A stretch of 64,000 nucleotides of DNA from Cyanobium gracile_A (GCF_034931305.1 NZ_JAYGHY010000011.1:1-64000); one strand, 5' to 3'; positions 50,125 to 59,061 are shown, counted from the first letter of the stretch. Notes: a model not told the origin generated them from the letters alone. Translations and numbers: made by a program.

Positions 50125-50148
50125 CGCAGCGTGGAAGGAAACCAGACC

Positions 50149-51156
50149 CTATCTCCCTGGCCAGGCCAGTGTTCCGGTGCAGAGCCAGCGGCGGCGGCGC
50201 AGCCGGTTGGGATGGGGCCCCGGCCAGGTGAAGCGGGGCAGGGCCAGGGCTGGCGTCGACGCGGTGAGCAGGGCCCCATCGACGGTGGCCACCTGGCGGA
50301 AATGGCGTCCGCAGATCTGGGCGTCGCCGGGCAGATGGCTGTTGAAGGGGTAGGAGAACGACTGGGGTGCCTCCCCCAGCACCCGGCCGAGTACCGCGCT
50401 TGATCGGACCAGTTCCTGCTCGAACTCCGCTGGGCTGATGTTGCAGCGGGGGACATGGTGGTGGCCGTGGCTGCCCACCTCGTGGCCGGCGTCCCGGGCC
50501 CGGCGCAGGTGGGCCTCGCTGGGGTAGAGGCGATCGGCCGCCGCCACCAGCTCGGCGGCCGTGCCCCAGCGCTCCGCCAGCTCCGCCAGCAGCTCCCGCA
50601 CTTGCGCCACGGGGGTGGCATCCCGCAGCCGGGCGATCAGGGCCGCACCCTCCAGATCGGCCGGCAGATCCAGCCGCTGCCGGGCCAGCTCCGCCAGCCG
50701 GGGCGCCAGGGTGGGGTGGGCGCCATACCAGTAAAGGGCGTGCTCCCAGACCAGTTCCCCGCCGGCGAGCATCCCGGACGACTGGAAGAACACGGCGGGG
50801 ATGCCCAGTGCCTGCAGCACGTCCATCCCCTCCTCGTAGTTGCAGCGCAGGCCGTCATCGAAGCTGACGATCACCGCGAACTCCTCAGCGGAGGGAAAGC
50901 GGCCAGCCCGCAGATCGGCGTAGGTGAGGAAGCGGGCGCCGCGGCGCTGCAGGACGCCCAGTTCCGCGGCCAGCGCGGCGGGGGGGATCGGTGGCACCCC
51001 GAAACTGTCCAGGAACGGCACCCGGCCCGGCTGGTCAACCCGGTGATACAGCAGACACAGCACCTTCCCTTGCAGGCGCCGGCGCCAGAGCCGATCCAGG
51101 GGCGGCAGAAACAGCAGGTCCGCCGCCCGGTTGGCGATGCGCCCCAGGCGGCTCAT
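50149..51156 (-). CDS. Polysaccharide deacetylase family protein (CE4 fold)
   Basis: 335 aa from the ATG at 51156. The NodB-type fold starts with KVLCLLYHRVDQPGRVPF. The catalytic Asp pair is in VSFDDGLRCNYEEGMD (about 98-113) and the His box is GSHGHHHVPRC. The insert between them (about 125-230) is helical and long, as in some sugar-lipid deacetylases. No clear signal peptide is seen; a basic amphipathic N-terminus (MSRLGRIANRAADLLF) suggests a cytoplasmic or membrane-edge location. Its start overlaps the stop of the formyltransferase gene by 4 bp, so the two products probably act on one sugar. Confidence 0.87.
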   Translation of the reverse strand: MSRLGRIANRAADLLFLPPLDRLWRRRLQGKVLCLLYHRVDQPGRVPFLDSFGVPPIPPAALAAELGVLQRRGARFLTYADLRAGRFPSAEEFAVIVSFDDGLRCNYEEGMDVLQALGIPAVFFQSSGMLAGGELVWEHALYWYGAHPTLAPRLAELARQRLDLPADLEGAALIARLRDATPVAQVRELLAELAERWGTAAELVAAADRLYPSEAHLRRARDAGHEVGSHGHHHVPRCNISPAEFEQELVRSSAVLGRVLGEAPQSFSYPFNSHLPGDAQICGRHFRQVATVDGALLTASTPALALPRFTWPGPHPNRLRRRRWLCTGTLAWPGR

Positions 51157-52016
51157 GGCTGCACCACCCGCACGGCTGCGTCCCGGCGCGCCTGGTCGGC
51201 CAGGTAGGCGCGCACCAGGCCCCGGGCGATGCGGCGGTTGGCCACGAGCCGCTGCCAGGGCTCGTAGACGTAGCCGGTGCGCCGCAGGAACAACTTCCCT
51301 TTCTCCCACTGGGGCACCCGCGGGGCGGTGCCGGCCTCGAGCCGGCGGGCCGCCTCGATCAGCAGTTCGATGCCCACCTGGAAGCTGCGCACGTCGATGG
51401 TCTCGACATCGTCCTCGGGCTGCATCGGCACGTGGGCCGACAGGATGATGTCGCCGCTGTCGATGCCGGGGTCGATGTGGTGCACCGTGACCCCCACCAG
51501 CTCCGGATGCCCCTCCATGAGCATGTAGAGGTTGCAGTTGGCGCCGCGCGAGTAGGGCGACAGCCCGGTGTGCAGATTGATCAGGCCGTGGCGGATGGCG
51601 GGGATCAGCTCCAGCACCGGCGCCCGCAGCAGCTGGGTGCCGTTCACCAGGACGATGTCGGGGGCGACCTGGCGCAGGAAGTCGGCGGTGCGCTGCTCGT
51701 TGATGGCCGACGTGACCAGCACGGGCACCCCCTCCGGCAGCTCGGGCGGGGCGCCGTCGTGGTGGAACAGCTGCCGCTGCAGGGCGGCGCCGCGGCGGTC
51801 GTGGGGCCGCAGCAGCACGCGGGCGATCAGCTGGCGCAGCAGCCGCAGGGGCCGGCGGTATCTCGCCAGTCGGGCCGGCCAGCTGCGGCTGTCGGGCGGC
51901 GACACCTGCAGCACCACGCCCACCAGGGTGAACGCCTCGTCCGCCCGCCGCACCAGGTGGCGCTGGTAGAGGCCGTCGCAGCAGAGCACGGCCACCCGCA
52001 GGGAGCTCACGGCCAT
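51153..52016 (-). CDS. Formyltransferase-fold protein, probably a sugar N-formyltransferase
   Basis: 287 aa from ATG 52016. The catalytic triad pattern of 10-formyl-THF enzymes is intact: INLHTGLSPYSRGANCNLYM (Asn and His) and VTVHHIDPGIDSGDII (Asp). The N-terminus (SLRVAVLCCDGLYQRHLVRR...TLVGVVLQV) is a Rossmann-like start rather than the one of Fmt or PurN. There is no C-terminal Fmt domain, so methionyl-tRNA is an unlikely substrate. Translational coupling to the deacetylase suggests that an acetylamino sugar is deacetylated and then formylated, or both act on a lipid-linked sugar. Divergent from def. Confidence 0.85.
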   Translation of the reverse strand: MAVSSLRVAVLCCDGLYQRHLVRRADEAFTLVGVVLQVSPPDSRSWPARLARYRRPLRLLRQLIARVLLRPHDRRGAALQRQLFHHDGAPPELPEGVPVLVTSAINEQRTADFLRQVAPDIVLVNGTQLLRAPVLELIPAIRHGLINLHTGLSPYSRGANCNLYMLMEGHPELVGVTVHHIDPGIDSGDIILSAHVPMQPEDDVETIDVRSFQVGIELLIEAARRLEAGTAPRVPQWEKGKLFLRRTGYVYEPWQRLVANRRIARGLVRAYLADQARRDAAVRVVQP

Positions 52017-52101
52017 GGATCCGCCGATCGCAGCATCATCTGCGGATGGTACGGACGGGGCGGCCGGAAGGCGGCACAGTGGGACCGATCCAGAGGCGCC
52101 C

Positions 52102-52596
52102 ATGGCCGTCCGTGACGTGCTGACCATCGGAGATCCCCGCCTGCGCCAGCTGAGTGCGCCGCTGGAACGGTTCGACGACCCCCTCCTGCCGGCCCTGCTC
52201 CAGGACCTGCGCGACACCATGGCCGCCACCGACGGCGCCGGCCTGGCGGCACCCCAGATCGGCGTGCCCCTGCGGGTGGTGATCTTCGGCATCACCCACA
52301 ACCCCCGCTACCCGGAGGCGCCCCCCATCCCGGAAACGGTGCTGATCAATCCCGTCCTCAGGCCCCTCGGCGAGGAGATTGACGATGGCGCCTGGGAGGG
52401 CTGCCTGAGCGTGCCGGGGTGGCGTGCCCTGGTGCCCCGCTGGCGCCGTCTGCACGTCCGGGCCTTCGACCCTGCGGGCTATCCCTTCGAGCGCCGGGTG
52501 GAGGGCTTCCAGGCCCGGGTGGTGCAGCACGAGTGCGACCACCTCGATGGGGTGCTGTTTCCGGATCGGGTGGCGGGGGGGCTGCCCCATGGCTGA
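52102..52596 (+). CDS. def: Peptide deformylase
   Basis: 164 aa. Removes the formyl group from new proteins using Fe2+ or Zn2+. Motif 1 is GLAAPQIG (47-54), motif 2 EGCLSVPG (99-106) with the metal Cys, and motif 3 QHECDHLDG (about 142-150) with the two His ligands and catalytic Glu. The spacing is that of a type 1 enzyme. The longer open frame (52015) is not needed. The stop overlaps the NCS2 permease start by 8 bp. Confidence 0.96.
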   Translation: MAVRDVLTIGDPRLRQLSAPLERFDDPLLPALLQDLRDTMAATDGAGLAAPQIGVPLRVVIFGITHNPRYPEAPPIPETVLINPVLRPLGEEIDDGAWEGCLSVPGWRALVPRWRRLHVRAFDPAGYPFERRVEGFQARVVQHECDHLDGVLFPDRVAGGLPHG

Positions 52597-54160
52597 GCTG
52601 GCGTCATCTCCCCGCTGGTGGGTGCGCGGCGACCTGGACGGCTTCCTGGGCCTGGGGCTCGACAACCTGATCCAGATCCTGTTGATCGTGGCTCTCTGCC
52701 GCGGCGTGCTGGGGTATCCCGATGGCCTCATCTTCGGCACGATCCTGCCGGCCACCGGCGTCAGCCTGGTGGTGGGCAACGTGGCCTATGCCATTCAGGC
52801 CCACCGCCTGGGGCGGCGCGAGGGCCGTGACGACCGCACCGCCTTGCCCTATGGCATCAACACGGTCAGCTTGTTCGCCTACGTGTTCCTGGTGATGCTG
52901 CCGGTGAAGCTGGCGGCCACCAGCCAGGGCCTGGATCCCCAGGCCGCATCCCTGTTGTCCTGGCGAGCCGGCCTGCTGGCCTGCCTGGGATCGGGGCTGA
53001 TCGAAGCGGGCGGCGCCTTCCTGGTGGCCCCCCTGCGGCACTGGCTGCCCCGGGCGGCCCTGCTCTCCACCCTGGCCGGCATCGCTCTCGGCTACATCGG
53101 GCTGGGGTTTCTGCTGCGCACCTATGCCGTCCCGGTGGTGGGGCTGGCGGTGCTGGCGGTGATCCTGCTGGCCTACTTCGGCCAGGCCCGGCTGCCCCTG
53201 CCGGGGGGTGTGCTGGCGGTGCTGGTGGGCATCGCCCTGGCCGCGGCCACGGGTCTGCTGCGGCTGGATGGCCCCACCTGGCAGACCAACCTGGCCCAGG
53301 TGGGTCTGCACCTGCCCGTGCCCCAGGTGGGCGCCCTCTGGGCTGGCCGCGATGAGCTGTTGCCCTGGCTGGGGGTGACGGTGCCGATGGGCCTGTTCAA
53401 CCTGCTGGGGTCGCTGCAGAACCTGGAAAGCGCCGAGGCGGCCGGCGATGCCTACCCGGTGAAAAGCTCCCTGCTGATCAATGGCATCGGCACGGTGGCC
53501 GCCGCCCTGCTGGGCTCCTGCTTCCCCACCACCATCTACATCGGCCACCCGGGCTGGAAGGGCATGGGGGCCCGCATCGGTTACTCCTGGCTCAACGGCC
53601 TGGTGATGGGCCTGGGCTGCCTGCTGGGGCTGTTCGGGGTGGTGGGCCAGCTGGTGCCGATCGAGGCCGGCATGGCGATCGTGCTCTACATCGCCCTGGT
53701 GATGGCGGCCCAGGCCTTCCAGGCCACACCCCCGGCCCATGCCCCCGCCGTCGCCCTGGGGCTGCTGCCCGGCCTGGCCGGCTGGGGGTCCCTGATGCTG
53801 AAGGCGGGGCTGCGGGCCGGGGGCAGCGGCACCCCGGCCAATCCCTTCGGTCCCCAGCTGCTGCCGCCGCTGCAGCAGGCCGATGTGTGGGCCGCCGGGG
53901 CCTTTGCCCTCGAGCAGGGCCAGATCCTGGCGGCGATGCTGCTGGCGGCGATGCTGGTGTATGTGATCGAGCAGCGCTTCCTCGCCGCCGCCCTCTGCGC
54001 CCTGGTGGCGGCGGCCGCCTCCTGGCTGGGGCTGATCCATGCCTGGAGCTTCACCCTGGCCGACACGGTTCTCGACCCCGGCTGGGGCAGCGGCAGCCCC
54101 TGGGCCCTGGGCTATCTGGCGATGGCGGTGGTGTTCCTTCTGGGACGTCCGCAGCGCTGA
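52589..54160 (+). CDS. NCS2-family permease (purine/xanthine-uracil type)
   Basis: 523 aa, about 12-14 spans. Starts RWWVRGDLDGFLGLGLDNLIQILLIVALC. The pattern LPYGINTVSLFAYVFLVMLPV (first re-entrant loop) and NLLGSLQNLESAEAAGDAYPVKSSLLINGIGTVAAALLGSCFPTTIYIGHPGWK (second half with the NCS2 acidic sites) fit the AzgA-like branch. Nucleobase uptake is the family role, but this cyanobacterial branch has no tested substrate known to me. It overlaps def by 8 bp and ends 41 bp before the UPF0114 gene. Confidence 0.87.
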   Translation: MAELASSPRWWVRGDLDGFLGLGLDNLIQILLIVALCRGVLGYPDGLIFGTILPATGVSLVVGNVAYAIQAHRLGRREGRDDRTALPYGINTVSLFAYVFLVMLPVKLAATSQGLDPQAASLLSWRAGLLACLGSGLIEAGGAFLVAPLRHWLPRAALLSTLAGIALGYIGLGFLLRTYAVPVVGLAVLAVILLAYFGQARLPLPGGVLAVLVGIALAAATGLLRLDGPTWQTNLAQVGLHLPVPQVGALWAGRDELLPWLGVTVPMGLFNLLGSLQNLESAEAAGDAYPVKSSLLINGIGTVAAALLGSCFPTTIYIGHPGWKGMGARIGYSWLNGLVMGLGCLLGLFGVVGQLVPIEAGMAIVLYIALVMAAQAFQATPPAHAPAVALGLLPGLAGWGSLMLKAGLRAGGSGTPANPFGPQLLPPLQQADVWAAGAFALEQGQILAAMLLAAMLVYVIEQRFLAAALCALVAAAASWLGLIHAWSFTLADTVLDPGWGSGSPWALGYLAMAVVFLLGRPQR

Positions 54161-54201
54161 ACCGGGCGCTGCCTAGGGTTGATCGATTGCATCAGCGCCG
54201 C

Positions 54202-54747
54202 ATGGCTTCTGCGCTCAAGGGACGCCTCAAGCGGATGGAACAACGCTTCGAGAGGGTGCTGTGGCGGCTGCGCCTGATCGCCATCCTGCCGGTGATCATG
54301 AGCCTGGTGAGCACGGTGGTCTCCTTCGTGCTGGGCACCCTGGAGATCGGCAAGGCCCTGGCCGCCTTCGGCAAGGTCGACCAGCTCGACAAGAAGTTCG
54401 TGGCTGAACTGCTGGGGGCGATCGTCTCGGGGATCGACCTCTACCTGATCGGCATCGCCCTGCTGATCTTCGGCTACGGGGTCTATGAGCTGCTGATTTC
54501 CCCGATCGAGGCGGCTCGGGAGCACGACCAGGGGGGCGGCGGCCTGCTGGACATCCGCAGCCTCGACCAGCTCAAGGAGAAGCTGGTCAAGGTGCTGGTG
54601 GTGGCCCTGATCGTGTCCGCCTTCAAGGCCATGCTCACCCTGCCGATCAAGGACGGCCCTTCCCTGGCGTTCTTCTGCCTGAGCGTTCTGCTGCTGGCCC
54701 TGAGCGGCTATCTGGTCACGGCCAATGCCAACCGGTCGCTGCTCTGA
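54202..54747 (+). CDS. UPF0114 (YqhA-like) membrane protein
   Basis: 181 aa with four spans. The basic start ASALKGRLKRMEQRFERVLWRLRLIAILPVIMSLVSTVVSF is followed by LLGAIVSGIDLYLIGIALLIFGYGVYELLISPIEAA, the family signature D-LYLIG..L.IFG.G.YEL. LLDIRSLDQLKEKLVKVLVVALIVSAFK comes next. The function of UPF0114 is unknown; a small ion pore has been suggested. A TAGGGT element (54174-54179) 28 bp upstream could be a -10 box. pyrC starts 2 bp after the stop. Confidence 0.85.
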   Translation: MASALKGRLKRMEQRFERVLWRLRLIAILPVIMSLVSTVVSFVLGTLEIGKALAAFGKVDQLDKKFVAELLGAIVSGIDLYLIGIALLIFGYGVYELLISPIEAAREHDQGGGGLLDIRSLDQLKEKLVKVLVVALIVSAFKAMLTLPIKDGPSLAFFCLSVLLLALSGYLVTANANRSLL

Positions 54748-54749
54748 TC

Positions 54750-55823
54750 ATGGGAGCCGCTTCGCTGCAGCCGAACGCCACCCCCCAGCGCCTGCGGCTG
54801 CGGCGCCCCGACGACTGGCATGTGCATCTCCGCGACGGTGCCCTGCTGCAGGCGGTGGCGCCGGCCACGGCCCGCTCGTTCGCCCGGGCGATCGTGATGC
54901 CCAACCTCAGCCCGCCGATCACCACGGTGGCGGCGGCCGAGGCCTACGGCGCCCGAATCCGGGCCGCCCTGCCGGACGGCAGCCGCTTCACCCCCCTGCT
55001 CACCGCCTACCTCACCGACACGATCGATCCGGCGGAGATCGAGCGCGGCCATGCCGAGGGGGTCTTCACCGCCTGCAAGCTCTACCCGGCCCATGCCACC
55101 ACCAACGCCGCCGCCGGCGTCACCGACCTGGCCCGGATCGAGCCGGTGCTGGCCGCGATGGAGCGGATCGGCATGCCCCTGCTGATCCACGGGGAGGTGA
55201 CCGACGCGGAGATCGACATCTTCGATCGCGAAGCCGTCTTCATCGAGCGCCACCTGGCGCCGCTGCTGGGGCGGCATCCGGGCCTGAAGGTGGTGCTGGA
55301 GCACATCACCACCGCCGAGTCCGTCGCCTTCGTGCGTCAGGCGGGCCCCAACCTGGCCGCCACCATCACCCCCCACCACCTGCACATCAACCGCAACGCA
55401 ATGTTCCAGGGCGGCCTGCGGCCGGACTTCTACTGCCTGCCGGTGGCCAAGCGCGAACGGCATCGGCTGGCCCTGCGCCAGGCGGCCACCTCGGGGGAGC
55501 CCTGGTTCTTTCTGGGCACCGACTCAGCTCCCCATCCCCGCTCGGCCAAGGAAAGCGCCTGCGGCTGCGCGGGCATCTACAACGCCCCCTTCGCCCTGGA
55601 GAGCTACGCGGAAGTGTTCGAGCAGGAGGGGGCCCTCGATCACTTCGAGGCCTTCGCCAGCCTGCATGGGCCCGCCTTCTACGGGCTGCCCCTCAACGAC
55701 GGCCACATCACCCTGGTGCGGGAGCCCCATACGGTGCCGGCGCGCCTGCACGGGGGCGACACCACCCTGGTGCCCTTCCATGCCGGCCAGGTGCTGCACT
55801 GGCGGCTGGCGGAGGAGGGCTGA
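54750..55823 (+). CDS. pyrC: Dihydroorotase
   Basis: 357 aa, class II size. Cyclises carbamoyl aspartate to dihydroorotate in UMP synthesis. Zinc ligands His24 and His26 are in DDWHVHLRDG. The carboxylated Lys lies in TACKLYPAHATTNA. Further His in LLIHGEV, EHITT and TPHHLHINRNAMF, and the catalytic Asp in FLGTDSAPHPRSAKESACGCAGIYNAPFALE, complete the site. The flexible C-terminal loop and NDGHITLVREPHTVP are intact. It follows the UPF0114 gene by 2 bp and is convergent with the META-domain gene. Confidence 0.95.
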   Translation: MGAASLQPNATPQRLRLRRPDDWHVHLRDGALLQAVAPATARSFARAIVMPNLSPPITTVAAAEAYGARIRAALPDGSRFTPLLTAYLTDTIDPAEIERGHAEGVFTACKLYPAHATTNAAAGVTDLARIEPVLAAMERIGMPLLIHGEVTDAEIDIFDREAVFIERHLAPLLGRHPGLKVVLEHITTAESVAFVRQAGPNLAATITPHHLHINRNAMFQGGLRPDFYCLPVAKRERHRLALRQAATSGEPWFFLGTDSAPHPRSAKESACGCAGIYNAPFALESYAEVFEQEGALDHFEAFASLHGPAFYGLPLNDGHITLVREPHTVPARLHGGDTTLVPFHAGQVLHWRLAEEG

Positions 55824-55850
55824 GTCCCTGCCCATGGCGGCCGGGATGGA

Positions 55851-56834
55851 TCAGGGGCGCGTCACCAGCGGCGCCCCATCCGCCAGGGAGGGATCGCCGC
55901 CCAGCACAACGGTGCCGGCCGGTGCTGCGCCGGCCGCAGGGATCCGCTCCTTGCTGCGGTAGCCCCGCCCGTCGAACACTTCGCGCACCCAGGTGGCCGG
56001 GGCCCCGCCGCCGGACTGCCGCCGCCACAGATCACGCCAGCCGTTGCGGCGCGTCTCCGAGACGATGACCGGCAGCCGGCTGGTGGGGAAGCTGGAGACG
56101 AGTCGGTAGCCCCGGGCCCCCTGCTGGAACACCTGCAGCGTGCAGCCACCGGTGCCGCAGACGTAGGGACCCATCAGGTAAACGAGCACCTCCTGACGGC
56201 CATCCCCATTGAGGTCGGTGCGGGCGTGCACGTAGCTGATCCGCCCCATGCCGCCGCCGGCGCTCCCCAGGGCGCGGCGGAGGTCCGGGGAGGCCGCCAG
56301 GATTGCCGCCTCCAGCGCTGGATCGGGCCGGTTGCTGTAGGCGGGTCCGGCGACGGGGCGGGGTTCCCAGATCAGGATGCCGCCATCGGCCAGCAGACTC
56401 AGGTTCAGCCGGCCGTCCCGCAGCAGGTAGCCCCGCACGAAGGGAAGCTGCCGGGCCAGGGGTTCCCCCAGGCTGGGTGCCGGGCACAGGGCCCTGGTGC
56501 TGGCCAGGGGTCCGAAGCGGAAACCGCCGTTGCCGGGGTCGGCGCTGGGCTCCACCTGCCAGGTGCCGCTAGCGCGGTTGCAGTCGAGCTGCAGCACGGC
56601 CTTGCCATCCGCCTGGAGCGAAAGGGTGTAGCGGGAGGGGTCCGCCGGACGCTTCAGGCCCTGGGCGTCATCCATCGACTGGATCCCCACCAGCTGCCAG
56701 GAGGTGCCCTGCAGCGGCGGGGTCTGGGGGGCCGCCACCAGGGGCATCGACGCCCCTGCCATCAGCGAGACCGCGGCGATGGCGGCCCCCGTCCAAGCTC
56801 CCAGCAGCCGGGTTTTGCTTGATGAGAAAGGCAT
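55851..56834 (-). CDS. Secreted META-domain protein
   Basis: 327 aa. A basic start and hydrophobic run (LLGAWTGAAIAAVSLMAGASMPLVAA) form a signal ending near residue 35. Residues about 40-160 form a META/HslJ-like unit: LQGTSWQLVGIQS, LQADGKAVLQLDCNRASGTWQV, LASTRALCPAPS and LADGGILIWEPR. The C-terminal 160 residues are a second part with DLNGDGRQEVLVYLMGPYVCGTGGCTLQVFQQGARGYRLVSSFPTSRLPVIVS. That resembles an FG-GAP-like or lipoprotein repeat and has paired cysteines. META proteins are periplasmic or surface proteins of unclear role. A ligand is not evident. Confidence 0.8.
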   Translation of the reverse strand: MPFSSSKTRLLGAWTGAAIAAVSLMAGASMPLVAAPQTPPLQGTSWQLVGIQSMDDAQGLKRPADPSRYTLSLQADGKAVLQLDCNRASGTWQVEPSADPGNGGFRFGPLASTRALCPAPSLGEPLARQLPFVRGYLLRDGRLNLSLLADGGILIWEPRPVAGPAYSNRPDPALEAAILAASPDLRRALGSAGGGMGRISYVHARTDLNGDGRQEVLVYLMGPYVCGTGGCTLQVFQQGARGYRLVSSFPTSRLPVIVSETRRNGWRDLWRRQSGGGAPATWVREVFDGRGYRSKERIPAAGAAPAGTVVLGGDPSLADGAPLVTRP

Positions 56835-56899
56835 CGGACGTCTTCTGCTGGTCCGACGCTATGCAGGTCCGTCCCGCTCGTCCCTCGGGCCCCCCACAA

Positions 56900-57331
56900 A
56901 TGGATACAGACTTTGCTGCCATGGGGATCCTGCGCGCCGCCGCCACCTATTTCGCCCTGGTGTTCGGCACCGGTTTCGTCCTGGGGGCGGTGCGGGTCCC
57001 GTTCCTTGTGCCGCGGCTGGGGCAGCGCACGGCCGAACTGCTGGAGATGCCGTGGATGGCTCTGGCCATGGTGCTCGCCGCCCGCCTGGTGGTGCGACGC
57101 CAGCTCCACGGCGCCGGCCCCGCAGCCCGCGCTGCCGTCGGCGGCCTTGCCCTGGTGCTGATGCTGCTGGCTGAGCTCGCGGTGGGGCTGCTGATCCTGC
57201 ACCGTCCCCTGCAGGACATCCTCATCGACCGCGACCCGGTGTCAGGCGTCGTGTATCTGGCCCTGCTGCTCCTCTACGCGCTGCTGCCGCTGCTGCTGGG
57301 CCGAGGCTCCACCACCACGGCGGTGCCGTAG
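56900..57331 (+). CDS. Small four-span membrane protein, unknown
   Basis: 143 aa from ATG 56900 (internal ATG at 56921). Hydrophobic spans lie at about 10-28, 45-62, 78-100 and 112-132: LRAAATYFALVFGTGFVLGAVR, PWMALAMVLAARLVV, VGGLALVLMLLAELAVGLLIL and VYLALLLLYALLPLLLG. The pattern LVFGTGFVLGxxRVPFLVPRLGxRxAELxEMPxM occurs in small proteobacterial and cyanobacterial membrane proteins of unknown function. Its last 58 bases overlap the 3' end of the convergent ybjQ-like gene. Confidence 0.7.
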   Translation: MDTDFAAMGILRAAATYFALVFGTGFVLGAVRVPFLVPRLGQRTAELLEMPWMALAMVLAARLVVRRQLHGAGPAARAAVGGLALVLMLLAELAVGLLILHRPLQDILIDRDPVSGVVYLALLLLYALLPLLLGRGSTTTAVP

Positions 57332-57639
57332 CAGAGCACCTCGGTGGCGGCAGCGGTGCCGCCCTGCACCTCCGAGCCGTCGTAGCGGGTCCCCACGATG
57401 GCGTTGGCACCCAGGGCCCTGGCGTGTTGGATCATCTGCTCGTAGGCCTGCTCCCTGGCCTGCTCGCACATTTCGGTATAGGCGCCGATCCGTCCGCCCA
57501 CGATCTGTTTGAGCCCTCCTAAGAAGCCCTGCACCAGCGTGGGAGAGCGCACGACGATGCCGCGCACCAGGCCCCGATAGGCGGTGATGGTGTAGCCCTC
57601 AATCGTGAAGGTGGTGGTCACGAACATGGTTGGAGTCAT
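57274..57639 (-). CDS. YbjQ / UPF0145 family protein
   Basis: 121 aa (an inner ATG at 57627 gives 117). Begins FVTTTFTIEGYTITAYRGLVRGIVVRSPTLVQGFLGGLKQIVGGRIGAYTEMCEQAREQAYEQMIQHARALGANAIVGTRYD, a near-complete YbjQ signature, then ATEVLCYGTAVVVEP. The fold is a pentameric heavy-metal-associated-like domain with unknown function. The C-terminal SSSGSSA tail is variable. It starts at the base next to the murF stop, so it is probably co-transcribed with murF. The 3' end overlaps a convergent gene by 58 bp. Confidence 0.92.
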   Translation of the reverse strand: MTPTMFVTTTFTIEGYTITAYRGLVRGIVVRSPTLVQGFLGGLKQIVGGRIGAYTEMCEQAREQAYEQMIQHARALGANAIVGTRYDGSEVQGGTAAATEVLCYGTAVVVEPRPSSSGSSA

Positions 57640-59061
57640 TCAATGAGGTGGTGTGAGGGCGGCCTCCAGCAGCGGAATCGCCCGCTCCAGCGCCACGCCG
57701 CGGCTGGCCTTGAGCAGCACCCGATCCCCCGGCTGCAGCCACTCCAGCAGCACGTCGGCCGCCGCTTCCGGTGAGGCCACCCGCTGCAGTCGCGGTAGCC
57801 CGGCGGCGGCAGATTCCATGGCCTGCGCTTCGGTGCCGGTGGCCACGATCAGCAGACCGTCCAGGCCCAGCTCCCTGGCCCGGGCCGCCACCTGCCGATG
57901 CAGCTCCAGGCTGCGCTCCCCCAGCTCGAGCATCGTGCCCAGCACCGCATACCGGCGGCCCCCCGCTTCGCTGCCGGTGGCGGCCAGCAGATCCAGGGCC
58001 GCCAGCACCGCCTCCGGCGAGGCGTTGTAGGTCTCATCGAGCAGCTCCACCTCGCCCAGGCTCCAGCGTCGGGACCGCCCCCCCGGCAGCTCCACCGCCA
58101 GATCGACGAGGGCCGTGGCCGGCACGCCCAGCTCCTGGGCCACCGCCACCGCCAGCAGCTGGTTACGGGCGTTGTGGCGCCCCTCCAGGGGCAGCCGCAG
58201 GCTGGGCCCGCCCGCCAGGCTGAGGCCGTCAGCCTCCAGCCGCCCCACCAGGTCCGGCGCCGGCGTCGCGGCCGGGAACCCAGCCAGCTCGTCCTCCAGG
58301 GCGACCCGCACCACCCGGCCGCCCCAGACCCTGGCCAGGGAGCACTCCAGCAGGGGATCCCCGGCCGGAATCACCAGCACCCCTTCCGGCCCCAGGCCGG
58401 CGGTGATCTCGCACTTGGCCTGGCCGATCGCCTCGCGGCTGCCCAGGCGGCCGATGTGGGCGGTGCCGATGTTGGTGATCACGGCCACATCCGGTGCGGC
58501 GCAGCGGGTGAGGCGATCGATCTCCCCCAGGCCGCGCATGCCCATCTCCACCACCAGGGCCGCCGTGGTCTCGTTGGCCTTGAGCAGGGTGAGGGGCGCC
58601 CCCACATCGTTGTTCTCGTTGCCGCTGCTGGCCACCACCGGCCCCAGGGAGCCCAGGGCCGCCTTGATCAGCTCCCGCGTCGTCGTTTTGCCCGCCGAGC
58701 CGGTCACCGCCACCACCGGCAAACCCAGCCTTCGCCGCCACAGCAAGGCCAGCTGCTGGTAAGCCACCAGGGTGTCCTCCACCAGCCAGATGGGGGCGCC
58801 GCCGTTGGCCACCAGCTCCGCCAGGACGTCTCCCTCCAGGCGGCCCCTCTGAACCAGTGCCGCCGCGGCCCCGGTGGCGAGGGTCTCGGCCAGGAAGCGG
58901 TGCCCGTCGAAGCGCTCCCCCACCAGGGGCACGAACAGGGCGCCGGCCAGATCGCCGCGGCTGTCGGTGCTCACCTGGGCGAAGGTGTCCGGTGCAGTGG
59001 TTCCGGGGGCCATCAGGGGGTCACCCCAGAGCTGGCGCAAGGACTCGAACGGCAGCGGCAT
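57640..59061 (-). CDS. murF: UDP-MurNAc-tripeptide--D-Ala-D-Ala ligase
   Basis: 473 aa. Adds D-Ala-D-Ala to the peptidoglycan precursor. The N-terminal substrate domain has TDSRGDLAGALFVPLVGERFDGHRF. The ATP loop is VVAVTGSAGKTTTRELIKAALG (about 117-138), followed by SSGNENNDVGAPLTLL and VVEMGMRGLGEIDRL. The His box is NIGTAHIGRLGSREAIGQAKCEI. The C-terminal domain starts with NARNQLLAVAVA and ends with DRVLLKASRGVALERAIPLL. The start shares a base with the stop of the proline-rich gene. Confidence 0.96.
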   Translation of the reverse strand: MPLPFESLRQLWGDPLMAPGTTAPDTFAQVSTDSRGDLAGALFVPLVGERFDGHRFLAETLATGAAAALVQRGRLEGDVLAELVANGGAPIWLVEDTLVAYQQLALLWRRRLGLPVVAVTGSAGKTTTRELIKAALGSLGPVVASSGNENNDVGAPLTLLKANETTAALVVEMGMRGLGEIDRLTRCAAPDVAVITNIGTAHIGRLGSREAIGQAKCEITAGLGPEGVLVIPAGDPLLECSLARVWGGRVVRVALEDELAGFPAATPAPDLVGRLEADGLSLAGGPSLRLPLEGRHNARNQLLAVAVAQELGVPATALVDLAVELPGGRSRRWSLGEVELLDETYNASPEAVLAALDLLAATGSEAGGRRYAVLGTMLELGERSLELHRQVAARARELGLDGLLIVATGTEAQAMESAAAGLPRLQRVASPEAAADVLLEWLQPGDRVLLKASRGVALERAIPLLEAALTPPH

